64,000 nt of DNA from Planctomycetota bacterium (GTDB lineage: Bacteria > Planctomycetota > JAJSAM01 > JAJVHW01). Shown piece after piece: positions 9,148 to 18,063 of this stretch. Location of the stretch: NCBI GenBank assembly GCA_024280885.1, contig JAJRPF010000045.1, positions 296,126 through 360,125 on the forward strand, read 5' to 3'. The notes beneath the pieces were generated by a model. The model did no database searches. It saw only the letters and a program-made list of their open reading frames with translations, and was not told the DNA's origin. A program made the translations under genes and the position numbers. Every line of letters begins with the position of its first letter. Position 1 is the stretch's first letter.

Positions 9148-10182
9148 ATGCGTTCGTTCCGACTACCTCTCGCATCCGTGCTCGCGCTTGCCACTGTGCT
9201 GCCGCTCGGTCTCGCCACCGCTGGCGAAGACCCGACGCCGGCCCCCGTCGAAGAGACAGACGGCGCCGACAAGCCGAAAGGCGACGCTGGGGCGAAGGCA
9301 GGCGACGCACCGAAGGCAGGGGAGCAGGCGAAGGAGGAGCGCAAGGTGGACGCGGCGGCCGTCGCGTCGCTGAAGAAGTGGGGTGACGCCATGCACCTGC
9401 CGACCCACACGCGCGCCGACGAAATCTCGTCGTACGCGACGGCGGCCAACGCTGGGCTCTTCGGCGGCGGTGAACTCACCGTGAAGACGACGTGGAAGCG
9501 CGACGGCGATCTGGGCCTCGACGTCACGGTGCCGCCAGAGATGGTCGAGAGCGTGCCCGAGCAACAACTCTCGATGCTGAAGGGCCTCTTCACAACGTGG
9601 GCGCGCGAGGCTCTCGCTCCGGTGCTGATCGCTCCGGCGAAGTACGCCGCCGACTACCACATCGCCGAGAAGAAGCAGGGCGACGAGACGGCGGTTGAGT
9701 TGCTGCCGTACAGCGAAACGGCCGCCGCGGAGTTGCAACTCCTCTACTTCGACGAAGACGGCCTACTCACGCGGCGGGTGATGATCCCGCGCGTCGACCC
9801 GAACGATCCGATGCAGCAGATGCTCGTGGGCGCCGAGATCGAGAGCACCTACGGCTACGAGAGGATCGGCAAGCGCAGTGTGCTGAAGCGCATGAGCATG
9901 CTGACCCCCATGGGCGAACTCGGGGTGACGTACACGTACTACGAGGTCACCGGCGGAGCGCCGCTGCTCAAGTCCTTCTCAATGCAGACGCCGTTCGTCC
10001 CGGACCCGGTCGTGGTGAGCTTCCACGACTACAAGGTCGACGGTCAGCCAATCGTGACGAAGGAGCGCGGCGCGGCGGATACGAGCAAGAGCGGCGACGC
10101 GGGAAGCACGGACGGGGAGACGAAGGACCCGGAGACGAAGAAGCAGGAGAGCGGTTCCGACGACGAGCCTTCGGAAAAGTAG
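9148..10182 (+). CDS. Secreted protein of unknown function
   Basis: This 344-residue protein has a clear Sec signal peptide (L-P-L-A-S-V-L-A-L-A-T-V-L-P-L-G-L-A-T-A, cleavage near residue 26). A lysine/alanine/acid-rich low-complexity segment covers about 27-75, then a folded region of about 220 residues rich in predicted beta strands, and a disordered charged tail. No domain is recognised. The ATG at 9148 is supported by AGGAG eight bases upstream. It is divergent from the GT2 gene and followed, convergently, by a minus-strand lipoprotein gene. Location is presumably periplasmic. Confidence 0.7.
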   Translation: MRSFRLPLASVLALATVLPLGLATAGEDPTPAPVEETDGADKPKGDAGAKAGDAPKAGEQAKEERKVDAAAVASLKKWGDAMHLPTHTRADEISSYATAANAGLFGGGELTVKTTWKRDGDLGLDVTVPPEMVESVPEQQLSMLKGLFTTWAREALAPVLIAPAKYAADYHIAEKKQGDETAVELLPYSETAAAELQLLYFDEDGLLTRRVMIPRVDPNDPMQQMLVGAEIESTYGYERIGKRSVLKRMSMLTPMGELGVTYTYYEVTGGAPLLKSFSMQTPFVPDPVVVSFHDYKVDGQPIVTKERGAADTSKSGDAGSTDGETKDPETKKQESGSDDEPSEK

Positions 10183-10214
10183 CACTCAGGCTGGCGCCGC
10201 ACGGCCGTGAGGCG

Positions 10215-10246
10215 AGCCTGTGTGGCGAAGAGCCTGTGTGGCGAAG
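10215..10246 (+). repeat. Perfect 16-bp direct duplication
   Basis: The unit AGCCTGTGTGGCGAAG occurs twice head to tail (10215-10230 and 10231-10246) just after the stop of the secreted protein gene, in the convergent gap before the minus-strand lipoprotein. No regulatory role is apparent. Confidence 0.85.
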
Positions 10247-10328
10247 TTGAGCAGGTGGCGAGGCGTGGTAGCCGGGTAGCGGGGTTGCGCGAGGGAGTCC
10301 GCGGCGCGCGAACGTGACGCGGTGCCGA

Positions 10329-10877
10329 CTACCTGCGCTGGCGCTTCTCTTTCACGCCGTTGTCCTCCTCCTCCTCCTTGAAGCCGGTCTCGAGCCGATA
10401 GATAATCAGGTTCGCGCGCGTGGAGTCGCCGCCCTCGAGCGCTTTCCAGACCGCTTCGGCAATCTCGGTCGGAGCCTCGATATCCTCGTTCCGCTGCGCC
10501 TGGACACAGCACTTCACGAGGTAGGCGTCCGGGCCGCTTTCCTCGAACGAGATCCAGATCCGCCGGCGCACACCCTTGAAACGAGCCGGCGCGAGCAGCG
10601 TCTTCCAGCGGGACACGAGAGTCTTCTCGCTCCGCAGCGTCCGCACGCGATCGAGCGAGTAGCCCTCGGTCTGGATCATGAACTTCGCCCGCTCCCAGAG
10701 AAAGTCAAACTCCGGAACAACGATCGGACGGCTCTCGACGTACTCGGCGTCCTCCGGCTCCCAATCGCTGGGGTCGCCCAGGAACGGATTGTCCATCCCC
10801 TCGCATGCGGTGAGGGAGAGGGGAGCGAAGAGCGACGCCACCAGAGCGGCTCGTAGGAGCATTCGTCGGTTCAACAT
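10329..10877 (-). CDS. Putative lipoprotein of unknown function
   Basis: This 182-residue protein has an N-terminal signal with lipobox L-S-L-T-A-C at about residue 25, predicting lipid anchoring after cleavage by signal peptidase II. A second ATG at codon 6 is also possible. The mature part contains S-D-W-E-P-E-D and a mixed alpha/beta segment (F-D-F-L-W-E-R-A-K-F-M-I-Q-T-E-G-Y-S-L-D-R-V-R-T) and ends in a strongly charged tail. No family is recognised, although short lipoproteins of this shape are common in planctomycete genomes. It is divergent from der, with 74 bp between their start codons, so both promoters must lie in that gap. Confidence 0.65.
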   Translation of the reverse strand: MLNRRMLLRAALVASLFAPLSLTACEGMDNPFLGDPSDWEPEDAEYVESRPIVVPEFDFLWERAKFMIQTEGYSLDRVRTLRSEKTLVSRWKTLLAPARFKGVRRRIWISFEESGPDAYLVKCCVQAQRNEDIEAPTEIAEAVWKALEGGDSTRANLIIYRLETGFKEEEEDNGVKEKRQRR

Positions 10878-10951
10878 CCGCAGAAGCCTACCGCCCGCAC
10901 CCTCGACGACGGCGGGACTTCCGCAGCACCTCGTGTACGCTGCGCTCCGCC

Positions 10952-12298
10952 ATGCAACTCCCCGTCATCGCCATCGTCGGTCGGCCCAACGTGGGCAAGA
11001 GTACGCTCATGAACGCGCTCGTGGGTCGCCGCGTGTCCGTAGTCGACCCCACCGCAGGCGTGACGCGTGATCGCGTCAGCATCCGCCTGGAGTTCGACGG
11101 CCGCGCTTTCGAGCTCACGGATACCGGCGGGATCGGCATCGTTGATCGCCAGGATCTCGACGAGGACGTCGAATTCCAGATCAGCACCGCGCTCGCCGAG
11201 GCTGCATGTGTGATCTTCGTGGCCGACGCCCGCAGCGGCGTGACGTCGCTCGACCGCTCGATCGCCAAGCGATTGCATCAGATGGGGAAGCCCGTCGTCT
11301 TCGTCGCCAACAAGGCCGAGTCGATGAAGATCCGGCAATCGCTCGACGAGTTCCGGGTTCTCGGCTTCGGCGCAGCGATCCCCCTCTCGGCCCAGAACCG
11401 GGAAAACACATCCGAGGCCCTGAGCCTCGCGTGCGATCACCTTCCGGCAGACGCCGAGGGCGCGGACATCCCGAAGGCGTACATCAAGATCGCCATCGTC
11501 GGCCGACAGAACGCCGGCAAGAGCACGCTGGTCAACGCGCTGGCGAAAGAGGATCGCGTGATCGTGTCGGAGAAGGCCGGCACGACCCGCGATGCCATCG
11601 ATGTGTGGATCGAGCGCGGCGGCCAGAATTGGGTCCTGATCGACACAGCTGGTTTCACACGTCACGCCCACGACGGCAGCGATCCGATCCAGTGGTACAG
11701 CGAGCACCGCGCCATGCGTGCGATCCGCTACTGCGACGTGGCGATCCTGCTCCTCGACGTCATGCGCAATCTGGGCGGCCTCGAGAAGCGCCTGGCGGAC
11801 GAGATCCTCAAGGCAGGCAAGCCGTGTTTCATCGTCGCCAACAAATGGGATCTCGTGAACGACGTCCCCACCGGCAAGTTCGACGACTACTTCCGCGGCG
11901 TACTGCCGGGCCTCAGTCGATCGCCGCTCGGCTTCATCTCCGCGAAGAACCGCAACAACATCCAGCGCATGCTCGATGTCTGCACCGAGTTGCACGCGCA
12001 GTCGGGCTTCGAGCTCGGAACCGGCGAGCTCAACCGCTTCGTCGAGGACGCGCTCGCATACCGGCCGCCGCGCATCAAGTCGAGCCGCCGGGCGCGCGTG
12101 TACTACTCCACACAGGTCACCACGCACCCGCCGACGTTCGCGCTCTTCGTCAACGATCCGGATCTCTTCGACCCATCGTTCAGGCGCTTTATCGAGAATC
12201 GCTTCCGGGACAAATACCCCGTGCAGGAAGTGCCGGTGCGCTTTGACTTCCGACGCCGCGAGCGCAAGAGCCTCTCGGACCTCAAGGGCGGGAGTTGA
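10952..12298 (+). CDS. der: Ribosome biogenesis GTPase Der (EngA)
   Basis: Der is the only bacterial GTPase family with two consecutive Era-type G domains and is needed for 50S subunit maturation. The 448 residues show both. G1 of domain 1 is G-R-P-N-V-G-K-S-T near residue 10, with D-T-G-G as G3. Domain 2 has G-R-Q-N-A-G-K-S-T near 184, D-T-A-G-F and N-K-W-D as G4. The C-terminal KH-like domain ends with R-F-D-F-R-R-R-E-R-K-S. The domain-1 specificity motif reads N-K-A-E rather than N-K-x-D, an unusual substitution. The gene overlaps sixA by four bases. Confidence 0.97.
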   Translation: MQLPVIAIVGRPNVGKSTLMNALVGRRVSVVDPTAGVTRDRVSIRLEFDGRAFELTDTGGIGIVDRQDLDEDVEFQISTALAEAACVIFVADARSGVTSLDRSIAKRLHQMGKPVVFVANKAESMKIRQSLDEFRVLGFGAAIPLSAQNRENTSEALSLACDHLPADAEGADIPKAYIKIAIVGRQNAGKSTLVNALAKEDRVIVSEKAGTTRDAIDVWIERGGQNWVLIDTAGFTRHAHDGSDPIQWYSEHRAMRAIRYCDVAILLLDVMRNLGGLEKRLADEILKAGKPCFIVANKWDLVNDVPTGKFDDYFRGVLPGLSRSPLGFISAKNRNNIQRMLDVCTELHAQSGFELGTGELNRFVEDALAYRPPRIKSSRRARVYYSTQVTTHPPTFALFVNDPDLFDPSFRRFIENRFRDKYPVQEVPVRFDFRRRERKSLSDLKGGS

Positions 12299-12813
12299 GC
12301 GCGGCTCACCGCGAGTTGCTCCTGCTCCGACACGGCAAGTCCGCGTGGGACACCGCCGCACGATCGGACTTCGATCGTCCCCTCGCCGCGCGAGGCCAGC
12401 GCGACTGCCCGCGCATCGCTGACTGGCTCGCCGGGGAAGGGCTGCTTCCGGATCGGATACTCAGCTCGCCCGCGCATCGAGCCGTCGAGACGGCGAGAAT
12501 CGTCGCGCAACGACTGGGCTTCGATGTGGCCGAGATCGAGACCGACGAGCAACTCTACGGCGCTGATTTGACGGCCCTTCTCGCGGCACTCGCGGCTCTC
12601 CCATCGACGACGCGCAGAGTGCTCCTGGTCGCGCACAACCCCGGTCTCGATGCGCTGGTCGCCCACCTCGCCGGACGCTGCCCGAAGCTCGCGGCGAACG
12701 GCAAACTGATGACAACCGCGGCGGTCGCCTGCTTCGCGATGCCGGAGAGCTGGGAGCACCTGCACGCGGGCGCCGGTGACCTCACTCGCTTGATGCGCCC
12801 GAAGGACCTGTAG
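12295..12813 (+). CDS. sixA: Histidine phosphatase SixA-like
   Basis: This 172-residue protein belongs to the histidine phosphatase (phosphoglycerate-mutase-like) superfamily, SixA branch. The catalytic L-L-R-H-G-K-S-A-W-D lies at about residues 10-19 and the second histidine in V-A-H-N-P-G-L-D near 120. SixA proteins remove phosphate from phosphohistidine on HPt domains or phosphotransfer proteins. The start is TTG at 12295, overlapping the der stop codon, with AAGGGCG as a plausible ribosome-binding site. The overlap suggests translational coupling to der. The physiological target is unknown. Confidence 0.85.
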   Translation: MSAAHRELLLLRHGKSAWDTAARSDFDRPLAARGQRDCPRIADWLAGEGLLPDRILSSPAHRAVETARIVAQRLGFDVAEIETDEQLYGADLTALLAALAALPSTTRRVLLVAHNPGLDALVAHLAGRCPKLAANGKLMTTAAVACFAMPESWEHLHAGAGDLTRLMRPKDL

Positions 12814-12915
12814 AGCACGGCCCAGCCGCGCGGAGCCCGTGACTGGGACGGAATTCTCGGGCGGGCTCCGGACGGGGCGCTGCACTCCGAGGCCGCATGC
12901 GATACCTTCCTCGCC

Positions 12916-14253
12916 ATGCGCAAGCTCCAACATCTCTCGATCGGTCTCGGTCTGGCGCTCGCAATCGCGACACCGGCCGTGGCCCAGGACTCCGACGAGA
13001 GCGCCGAGGACGTCCGCGCTCTCGTGCGCGAGGTCCGCGAGCTCCGAGGCGAGGTGGAGCGCCTGAACGGCCGCGTGCACGAACTCGAAGGCGAGCAGGT
13101 CCGTGGCAGCGCCAACGTCAGCGAACTCTCTGCCGAGATCGGTCGCCTGCGTGACGCGACCGGGCTCGCGCCATCAGCCGTCTCGCGTTCGGCTCTGACA
13201 GGCCCGGCTGGCTTCCACCTCTCGGGCCTCGCCGAGATGATCTACTCGTACAACCCGAGGGCGGGCGGAGATCCGCTCGACAAGAACCGCTTCCGCGCGG
13301 GCGACAACAACGCGAATTCGTTCGCGCTCCAGACCGTCCAACTCGTCCTGGAGAAAGAGGCGACGACGGCCGGCACATGGGGACTCCGGCTGCAGGCGGA
13401 GTATGGCCGCCTCGCCGAGCTAATCGACGCCGACGAGAACTTCGACGGCGGCAGCGACAACGCGTTCTCGCTGAGCGAGTGGTTCGTCACGTGGCGGACG
13501 AAGGGTCTCTTCGGCGGGACCGACGATTATCAGGCCGGTCGGTTCCAGACGCCGCTCGGCTTCGAGTCGAACGAGAACAACCGCAACGTGATGGTCACGC
13601 GCAACCCGATCTACCAACTCGGTACGCCGACCACCCACACCGGCGCGCGCGCGGCGTTCTCGATCGCCCCCGACCTCACGGCGACCGTCTACCTCGTCAA
13701 CGGCTGGGACAATCAGATCAATGCGAACGGCGGTGAGACGGCGCTCCTCTCGATCGCCTCGGCCCCCATCGCCGACTGGTACGGCTCCGCATTCACGTTC
13801 AACGCGTCATACGGTCACGAGGGCAGCGACACGGGCCACCTCGGCGACAAGACTTCCTTCGCAGAGTTCTTGTGGACGACGGAACCGGACGAGTGCTGGA
13901 GCACGGTTCTCGACGTGATCTGGGCGACGACCGAGGACGGTGTGGCCCGCGGCGGACTTGTCGAGGATCGCGACTGGCACGGGGCGGCGGGGTACGTCAC
14001 ACGCAAGTTCGGCGACGACGTACAGCTCTCGGGGCGACTCGGGTACTACTCCGACAGCCAGTTCAAGAGCGGCACGATCCGCATGCTGGATGCGAGCGTC
14101 GCCGTGCGCTACCTCCTCGCGCAGGGCCTGACGGTCATGCTCGAGTTCCGCCACGACTGGAGTTCCAGCGGCAATCCGTACTTCTCGGACTCCGGTAGCG
14201 GTCGCGAAGACGTGCAGGACACTGTGACCGCGTCGGTGATGGTGGAATTCTGA
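12916..14253 (+). CDS. Outer-membrane beta-barrel porin
   Basis: The 445-residue product starts with a signal peptide (cleavage after A-V-A-Q, about residue 24). A periplasmic coiled-coil segment follows (about 30-75, E-V-R-E-L-R-G-E-V-E-R-L), then a barrel of alternating aromatic strands beginning G-F-H-L-S-G-L-A-E-M-I-Y and closing with the outer-membrane targeting end V-M-V-E-F. The blocks L-S-E-W-F-V-T-W and Y-Q-A-G-R-F-Q-T-P-L-G-F-E resemble the OmpL-like putative beta-barrel porin-2 family. The coiled coil is a common planctomycete and thermophile device for tethering porins to the wall. The final phenylalanine and the coiled coil argue for a diderm envelope. Solute preference is unknown. 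Confidence 0.8.
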   Translation: MRKLQHLSIGLGLALAIATPAVAQDSDESAEDVRALVREVRELRGEVERLNGRVHELEGEQVRGSANVSELSAEIGRLRDATGLAPSAVSRSALTGPAGFHLSGLAEMIYSYNPRAGGDPLDKNRFRAGDNNANSFALQTVQLVLEKEATTAGTWGLRLQAEYGRLAELIDADENFDGGSDNAFSLSEWFVTWRTKGLFGGTDDYQAGRFQTPLGFESNENNRNVMVTRNPIYQLGTPTTHTGARAAFSIAPDLTATVYLVNGWDNQINANGGETALLSIASAPIADWYGSAFTFNASYGHEGSDTGHLGDKTSFAEFLWTTEPDECWSTVLDVIWATTEDGVARGGLVEDRDWHGAAGYVTRKFGDDVQLSGRLGYYSDSQFKSGTIRMLDASVAVRYLLAQGLTVMLEFRHDWSSSGNPYFSDSGSGREDVQDTVTASVMVEF

Positions 14254-14406
14254 TCCCACGTTGAGGCTATAAGGCCCAAAGGCCGACCCGGTCTGTGTGA
14301 CGGAATGGCAGGGTTGGGGGGCGGACGCTACAGAGCGAGCCTCGGCGGGACGGGTTCGTTACGATCCGCAGCGGGACGGTGACTTCACCGCCTCGGGAGG
14401 ACGGAC

Positions 14407-16044
14407 ATGCGGCGATCAATTCTGATGGTGCCTGCGCTCTTGGTGCTCGGTGCGCTGACCGTGAGTTGCGGCGGCAGCGATGACGACGCGTCCGGCGGGT
14501 CCGGAGGCATCGCTCGCGTCGATGGTTCCGCGCTCATCACGGTCATCACCGCCGATGACGCAAAGGTCCTCGATCCGCACACGACGTCCGACGGCGGCAA
14601 CGCCAAGGTGATCCGGCAGATCTACGAGACGCTGATCCGCGTGAACGCCGACGACGTCGCTCTCCTTGAGCCCGCTCTGGCAACGGAGTGGAGCACCGCC
14701 GACGACGGCCTCTCGATGCGCTTCACGCTGCGCGAGGGCGTCACGTTCCACGACGGTGCAGCATTCGACGCGAACGCCGCGAAACTGAGTTTGGATCGCG
14801 TGCGCACAGACGGTTTCGAACTCTCTGCGGCGCCCTACGCGTCGGAGTTCGCGCAGGTCGCCGGCTTCGACGCCGACGGGATGACGTTGACCATGCGGCT
14901 AAAGGCACCGGTGGCGCGCGTCGCATTGCGCAACCTCTCGATGTTCTGCGCGAGCATCGTCAGCCCACGCGTCCTCGAAGCCACACGCGACCTCGAGCCC
15001 GGCGCCGCGACGGCCTACGTCACGCAGAACGCCGCCGGCACGGGCCCTTTCCGGAAAGACTCGTTCGATCAGGCCGCGAAGGTCACGCGCCTCGTCGCAT
15101 TCGAGGACTACTGGAACGGCGCCCCAGAGGTGAAGACCGTCATCTTCAAGTCGGTCGCCGATGAGAGCACGCGGACGGAGTACCTCACGAAGAGCGCGGG
15201 CCACATTCTCGTCGATGACGTCCCGCGCCAGAACTGGGACGCAACGGAGAAGAGTGCGTCGATGACGTTGCACTCGTGGTGGGCGCTCAACGTCTGCTAC
15301 CTCGGCGTGAGCGCGACGCACGAGGCCACGCAGGAGCCGGCCGTACGGCGCGCAATCCAGCTCGCGATCTCGCGCGAGGCGATCATCGAACACTACGAGG
15401 GCACAGCGCGCCCCACGTACGGTCTGGTCGCGCAACCCATGGCGGAGTACGACCCGACGCTCCGTGTCGAGGGATGGAGCGACGACCTCGCAGAGCGCCA
15501 GGCAACCGCCGCACGACTGATCGAGGAAGCCGGAGCGAAAGGGCGTGAGGTTCGGATCTACTTCCCGCACCAACCGCGCCCGTATCTGCCGCGACCACAG
15601 GACATCGCCGACACGGTGCGCCAGCAGTTGAAGGCGATCGGCCTGGACGCGCGTATCCAGGGCGAGGATAAGAACGTCCTCTTCCCTGGCGTCGTGACGG
15701 GCAAATACGAACTGATCCTGATCGGGTGGATGACCGACAACGGAGACCCAGACAACTTCTACGGCCCGCTCGCCGACGGCGCGGACGGGAAGCCGGGCGC
15801 GAACAACACCAGCCGCACGATCAATCCGGAGGTCCACGACCGACTGCTTGCCGCGCGGCAGATCGACGCCGCGGACGAACGCGTCACGGCGTATCGTGCC
15901 ATCGAGCGTCTGCTCCAGAACGAGGTCCATGGGTACGTGCCGCTCGTGAACACGAAGCAAGCAGTCGCGTATTCCAAGACGATCAAGGGCTTCGTGATCG
16001 ACGGCTTCGGACAGTATCGCTTCGACGAAGCGACGCTCGAGTAG
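14407..16044 (+). CDS. Peptide/solute-binding lipoprotein of ABC transporter (family 5)
   Basis: This 545-residue periplasmic binding protein belongs to the DppA/OppA family. The lipobox V-S-C-G-G lies at about residue 20, followed by the family start D-P-H-T-T...I-Y-E-T-L, the motif W-S-T-A-D-D-G-L-S-M-R-F-T-L-R-E-G-V-T-F-H-D-G and A-G-T-G-P-F. It would deliver peptides, nickel or other small solutes to the permeases encoded immediately downstream. GGGAGGA upstream of the ATG gives a good ribosome-binding site. Lipid anchoring of a binding protein in a diderm is less usual than a free periplasmic form but is known in planctomycetes. Confidence 0.92.
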   Translation: MRRSILMVPALLVLGALTVSCGGSDDDASGGSGGIARVDGSALITVITADDAKVLDPHTTSDGGNAKVIRQIYETLIRVNADDVALLEPALATEWSTADDGLSMRFTLREGVTFHDGAAFDANAAKLSLDRVRTDGFELSAAPYASEFAQVAGFDADGMTLTMRLKAPVARVALRNLSMFCASIVSPRVLEATRDLEPGAATAYVTQNAAGTGPFRKDSFDQAAKVTRLVAFEDYWNGAPEVKTVIFKSVADESTRTEYLTKSAGHILVDDVPRQNWDATEKSASMTLHSWWALNVCYLGVSATHEATQEPAVRRAIQLAISREAIIEHYEGTARPTYGLVAQPMAEYDPTLRVEGWSDDLAERQATAARLIEEAGAKGREVRIYFPHQPRPYLPRPQDIADTVRQQLKAIGLDARIQGEDKNVLFPGVVTGKYELILIGWMTDNGDPDNFYGPLADGADGKPGANNTSRTINPEVHDRLLAARQIDAADERVTAYRAIERLLQNEVHGYVPLVNTKQAVAYSKTIKGFVIDGFGQYRFDEATLE

Positions 16045-16062
16045 GAGCAGGAACACAGCGTC

Positions 16063-17130
16063 GTGCTCGTCTACATCGTGCGCCGGTTGGGCCTCTCTGT
16101 GGTGCTCCTCGGAGTGGCGATCCTCGCCACGTTCTTCCTGCACCACGCACTTCCCGGAGACCCGGCCGCGGCGGTACTCGGCAAGCAGTACACAGAAGCG
16201 GGCGCAGACGAGATGCGCGAGCGACTGGGCCTGAACGATCCGCTTCCGACGCAATTCGTCCGCTACCTGGGCGACGTCGTATCGGGCGACCTGGGGCGCT
16301 CCCACGTCTCGAACGAGCTCGTGACCGATGACCTGAAACGCGTGCTCCCTGCGACCATCGAACTCGGCGCGTGCGCGTTGCTCCTCGCAACGTTCGTCGG
16401 AATCTCGCTCGGCATCGCCACCGCCATGCGACCACGCACGTGGTGGGACGTGGGCGGCCTGACGCTGGCGCTCGCGGGCGTCTCACTGCCGATCTTCTGG
16501 TTAGGATTCCTCGCGATCCAGTTCTTCGGCGAAGGCGGCACGCTGGCGAGTTTCACCGGCATCCCAGGACTACCGCTCGGAGGTCGCTTCTCCGCCGCCG
16601 AGATCAAGCTCGGGCAGTACGTGGCCGACACCCCCGCCGCAACGGGTTTCTTTCTCTTCGATACGCTCTTCGTCGCGCGCGATGCCGACGCGTTCTGGCA
16701 CGTAGTGAAGCACCTATTGCTGCCCGCGGTCGTGCTCTCCAGCGTACCGACCGCCGTCATTGCACGGATCACGCGCGCGTCCATGGGCGAGGCGCTCATC
16801 CAGGACTACATCCGGACCGCGCGCTCAAAGGGTCTTCCGACGCGCGTCGTCGTGTTGAAACACGCGCTGCGCAACGCAGCGATCCCGGTGACAACGTCGA
16901 TCGGCACGCAACTCGGGTACCTACTCGGCGGCGCGGTCCTGACCGAGACGATCTTCCAATGGCCGGGCATGGGCACGTACGTCGTGCAATCCATCCTCAA
17001 CCTAGATGTGAAACCGTTGCAGGCCTGCGTCCTCGTCGTCGCGGTAGCGTTTGTATTCGTCAATCTCTTCGTCGACCTCAGCTATGGCTTCCTCGATCCG
17101 CGCATCCGTGTCGACGGTGATCGCGGATGA
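16063..17130 (+). CDS. ABC transporter permease, DppB type
   Basis: This 355-residue inner-membrane permease begins with M-L-V-Y-I-V-R-R-L-G-L-S-V, typical of DppB/OppB. It has about six membrane segments and the EAA-loop region (Y-I-R-T-A-R-S-K-G-L-P) that contacts the ATPase. G-D-L-G-R-S in the first periplasmic part is also typical. An insert of about 50 residues (T-L-A-S-F-T-G-I-P-G-L-P-L-G-G-R-F) makes it slightly longer than the family norm. The GTG start at 16063 lies 18 bp after the binding-protein stop, and its end overlaps the next permease by four bases, so the three genes form one operon. Confidence 0.92.
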   Translation: MLVYIVRRLGLSVVLLGVAILATFFLHHALPGDPAAAVLGKQYTEAGADEMRERLGLNDPLPTQFVRYLGDVVSGDLGRSHVSNELVTDDLKRVLPATIELGACALLLATFVGISLGIATAMRPRTWWDVGGLTLALAGVSLPIFWLGFLAIQFFGEGGTLASFTGIPGLPLGGRFSAAEIKLGQYVADTPAATGFFLFDTLFVARDADAFWHVVKHLLLPAVVLSSVPTAVIARITRASMGEALIQDYIRTARSKGLPTRVVVLKHALRNAAIPVTTSIGTQLGYLLGGAVLTETIFQWPGMGTYVVQSILNLDVKPLQACVLVVAVAFVFVNLFVDLSYGFLDPRIRVDGDRG

Positions 17131-17969
17131 ACAACTTCGTCAAGTGGTTGCTCACATTCCTACGCCACCACCGTCCCGCGTTCGTCGGAACCGTGCTTGT
17201 CTCGGCTGTCGTTGCGACGGCGGTCTTCGGACCGTCACTCCTCGCGCATGCTCCGGACGACGTCTTCGCGCGCTTCGCACCTCGAAGCCCCGAACATCGG
17301 CTCGGAACCGACAGTCAGGGCTACGACATCCTCGCGCGCCTTGTCCACGGCGCGCGCACGACGCTCGCGATCTCGCTGGCTGCGATGTCGATGTCGCTCC
17401 TGCTGGGCACGCTGCTCGGCGCCGTCGCGGGCTTCGCGGGCGGGTTCGCCGACATGTTCATCATGCGACTCGTCGACGTTGCGATGAGTTTTCCGGGGTT
17501 CCTGCTCGCGATGGTCACCGTCGCGATCCTCGGCGCCGAACTCGAGAACGTGATCGTCGCCGTCGGTCTGGTCGGCGCACCGATGTTCGCACGACAGGTG
17601 CGCGCCGAAGTTCTACGTGTCGTCGCTGCCGACTACGTGATGGCCGCGCGCTCGCTCGGGCTCGCCGCACCGCGCGTACTTCTGGCGCATGTGATTCCCA
17701 ACAGTCTCGGCCCGATCATCGTGCTCGGAACCCTCGGGATGGGCAGCGCGATCCTCGACGTCGCGGGACTCAACTTTCTCGGGCTGGGCGGCGATCCATT
17801 TCGCATTCCGGAGTGGGGGCTCATCCTGACGCAGGGCTGGAACAAGCGCCCGGATGCCAACCTCCAGGTCGCGGTCGCGGGACTGGCGATCTTCGTCACC
17901 GTGCTCGGCTTCAACTTGCTCGGCGACGGGCTGAAAGATGAGCTGGACCCGCGCACGCGCCGACGCTGA
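17127..17969 (+). CDS. ABC transporter permease, DppC type
   Basis: This 280-residue permease is the DppC/OppC partner. It opens with one membrane helix, then the signature H-R-L-G-T-D-S-Q-G-Y-D-I-L-A-R-L-V-H-G-A-R, and carries the EAA-type loop Y-V-M-A-A-R-S-L-G-L. The ATG at 17127 overlaps the previous stop (ATGA). No ATPase gene follows. The next gene encodes arginine decarboxylase, so the two ATP-binding subunits must be elsewhere or shared with another transporter. Confidence 0.93.
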   Translation: MNNFVKWLLTFLRHHRPAFVGTVLVSAVVATAVFGPSLLAHAPDDVFARFAPRSPEHRLGTDSQGYDILARLVHGARTTLAISLAAMSMSLLLGTLLGAVAGFAGGFADMFIMRLVDVAMSFPGFLLAMVTVAILGAELENVIVAVGLVGAPMFARQVRAEVLRVVAADYVMAARSLGLAAPRVLLAHVIPNSLGPIIVLGTLGMGSAILDVAGLNFLGLGGDPFRIPEWGLILTQGWNKRPDANLQVAVAGLAIFVTVLGFNLLGDGLKDELDPRTRRR

Positions 17970-18063
17970 GATTCACGCTCCGCGCGGAGCGGGCCGGAAG
18001 TAACGTGCGCGGCGGGACACGCCGCTCGAAGCGCAGAGCCGGCGATGAGGCGCCAACGAAAGG

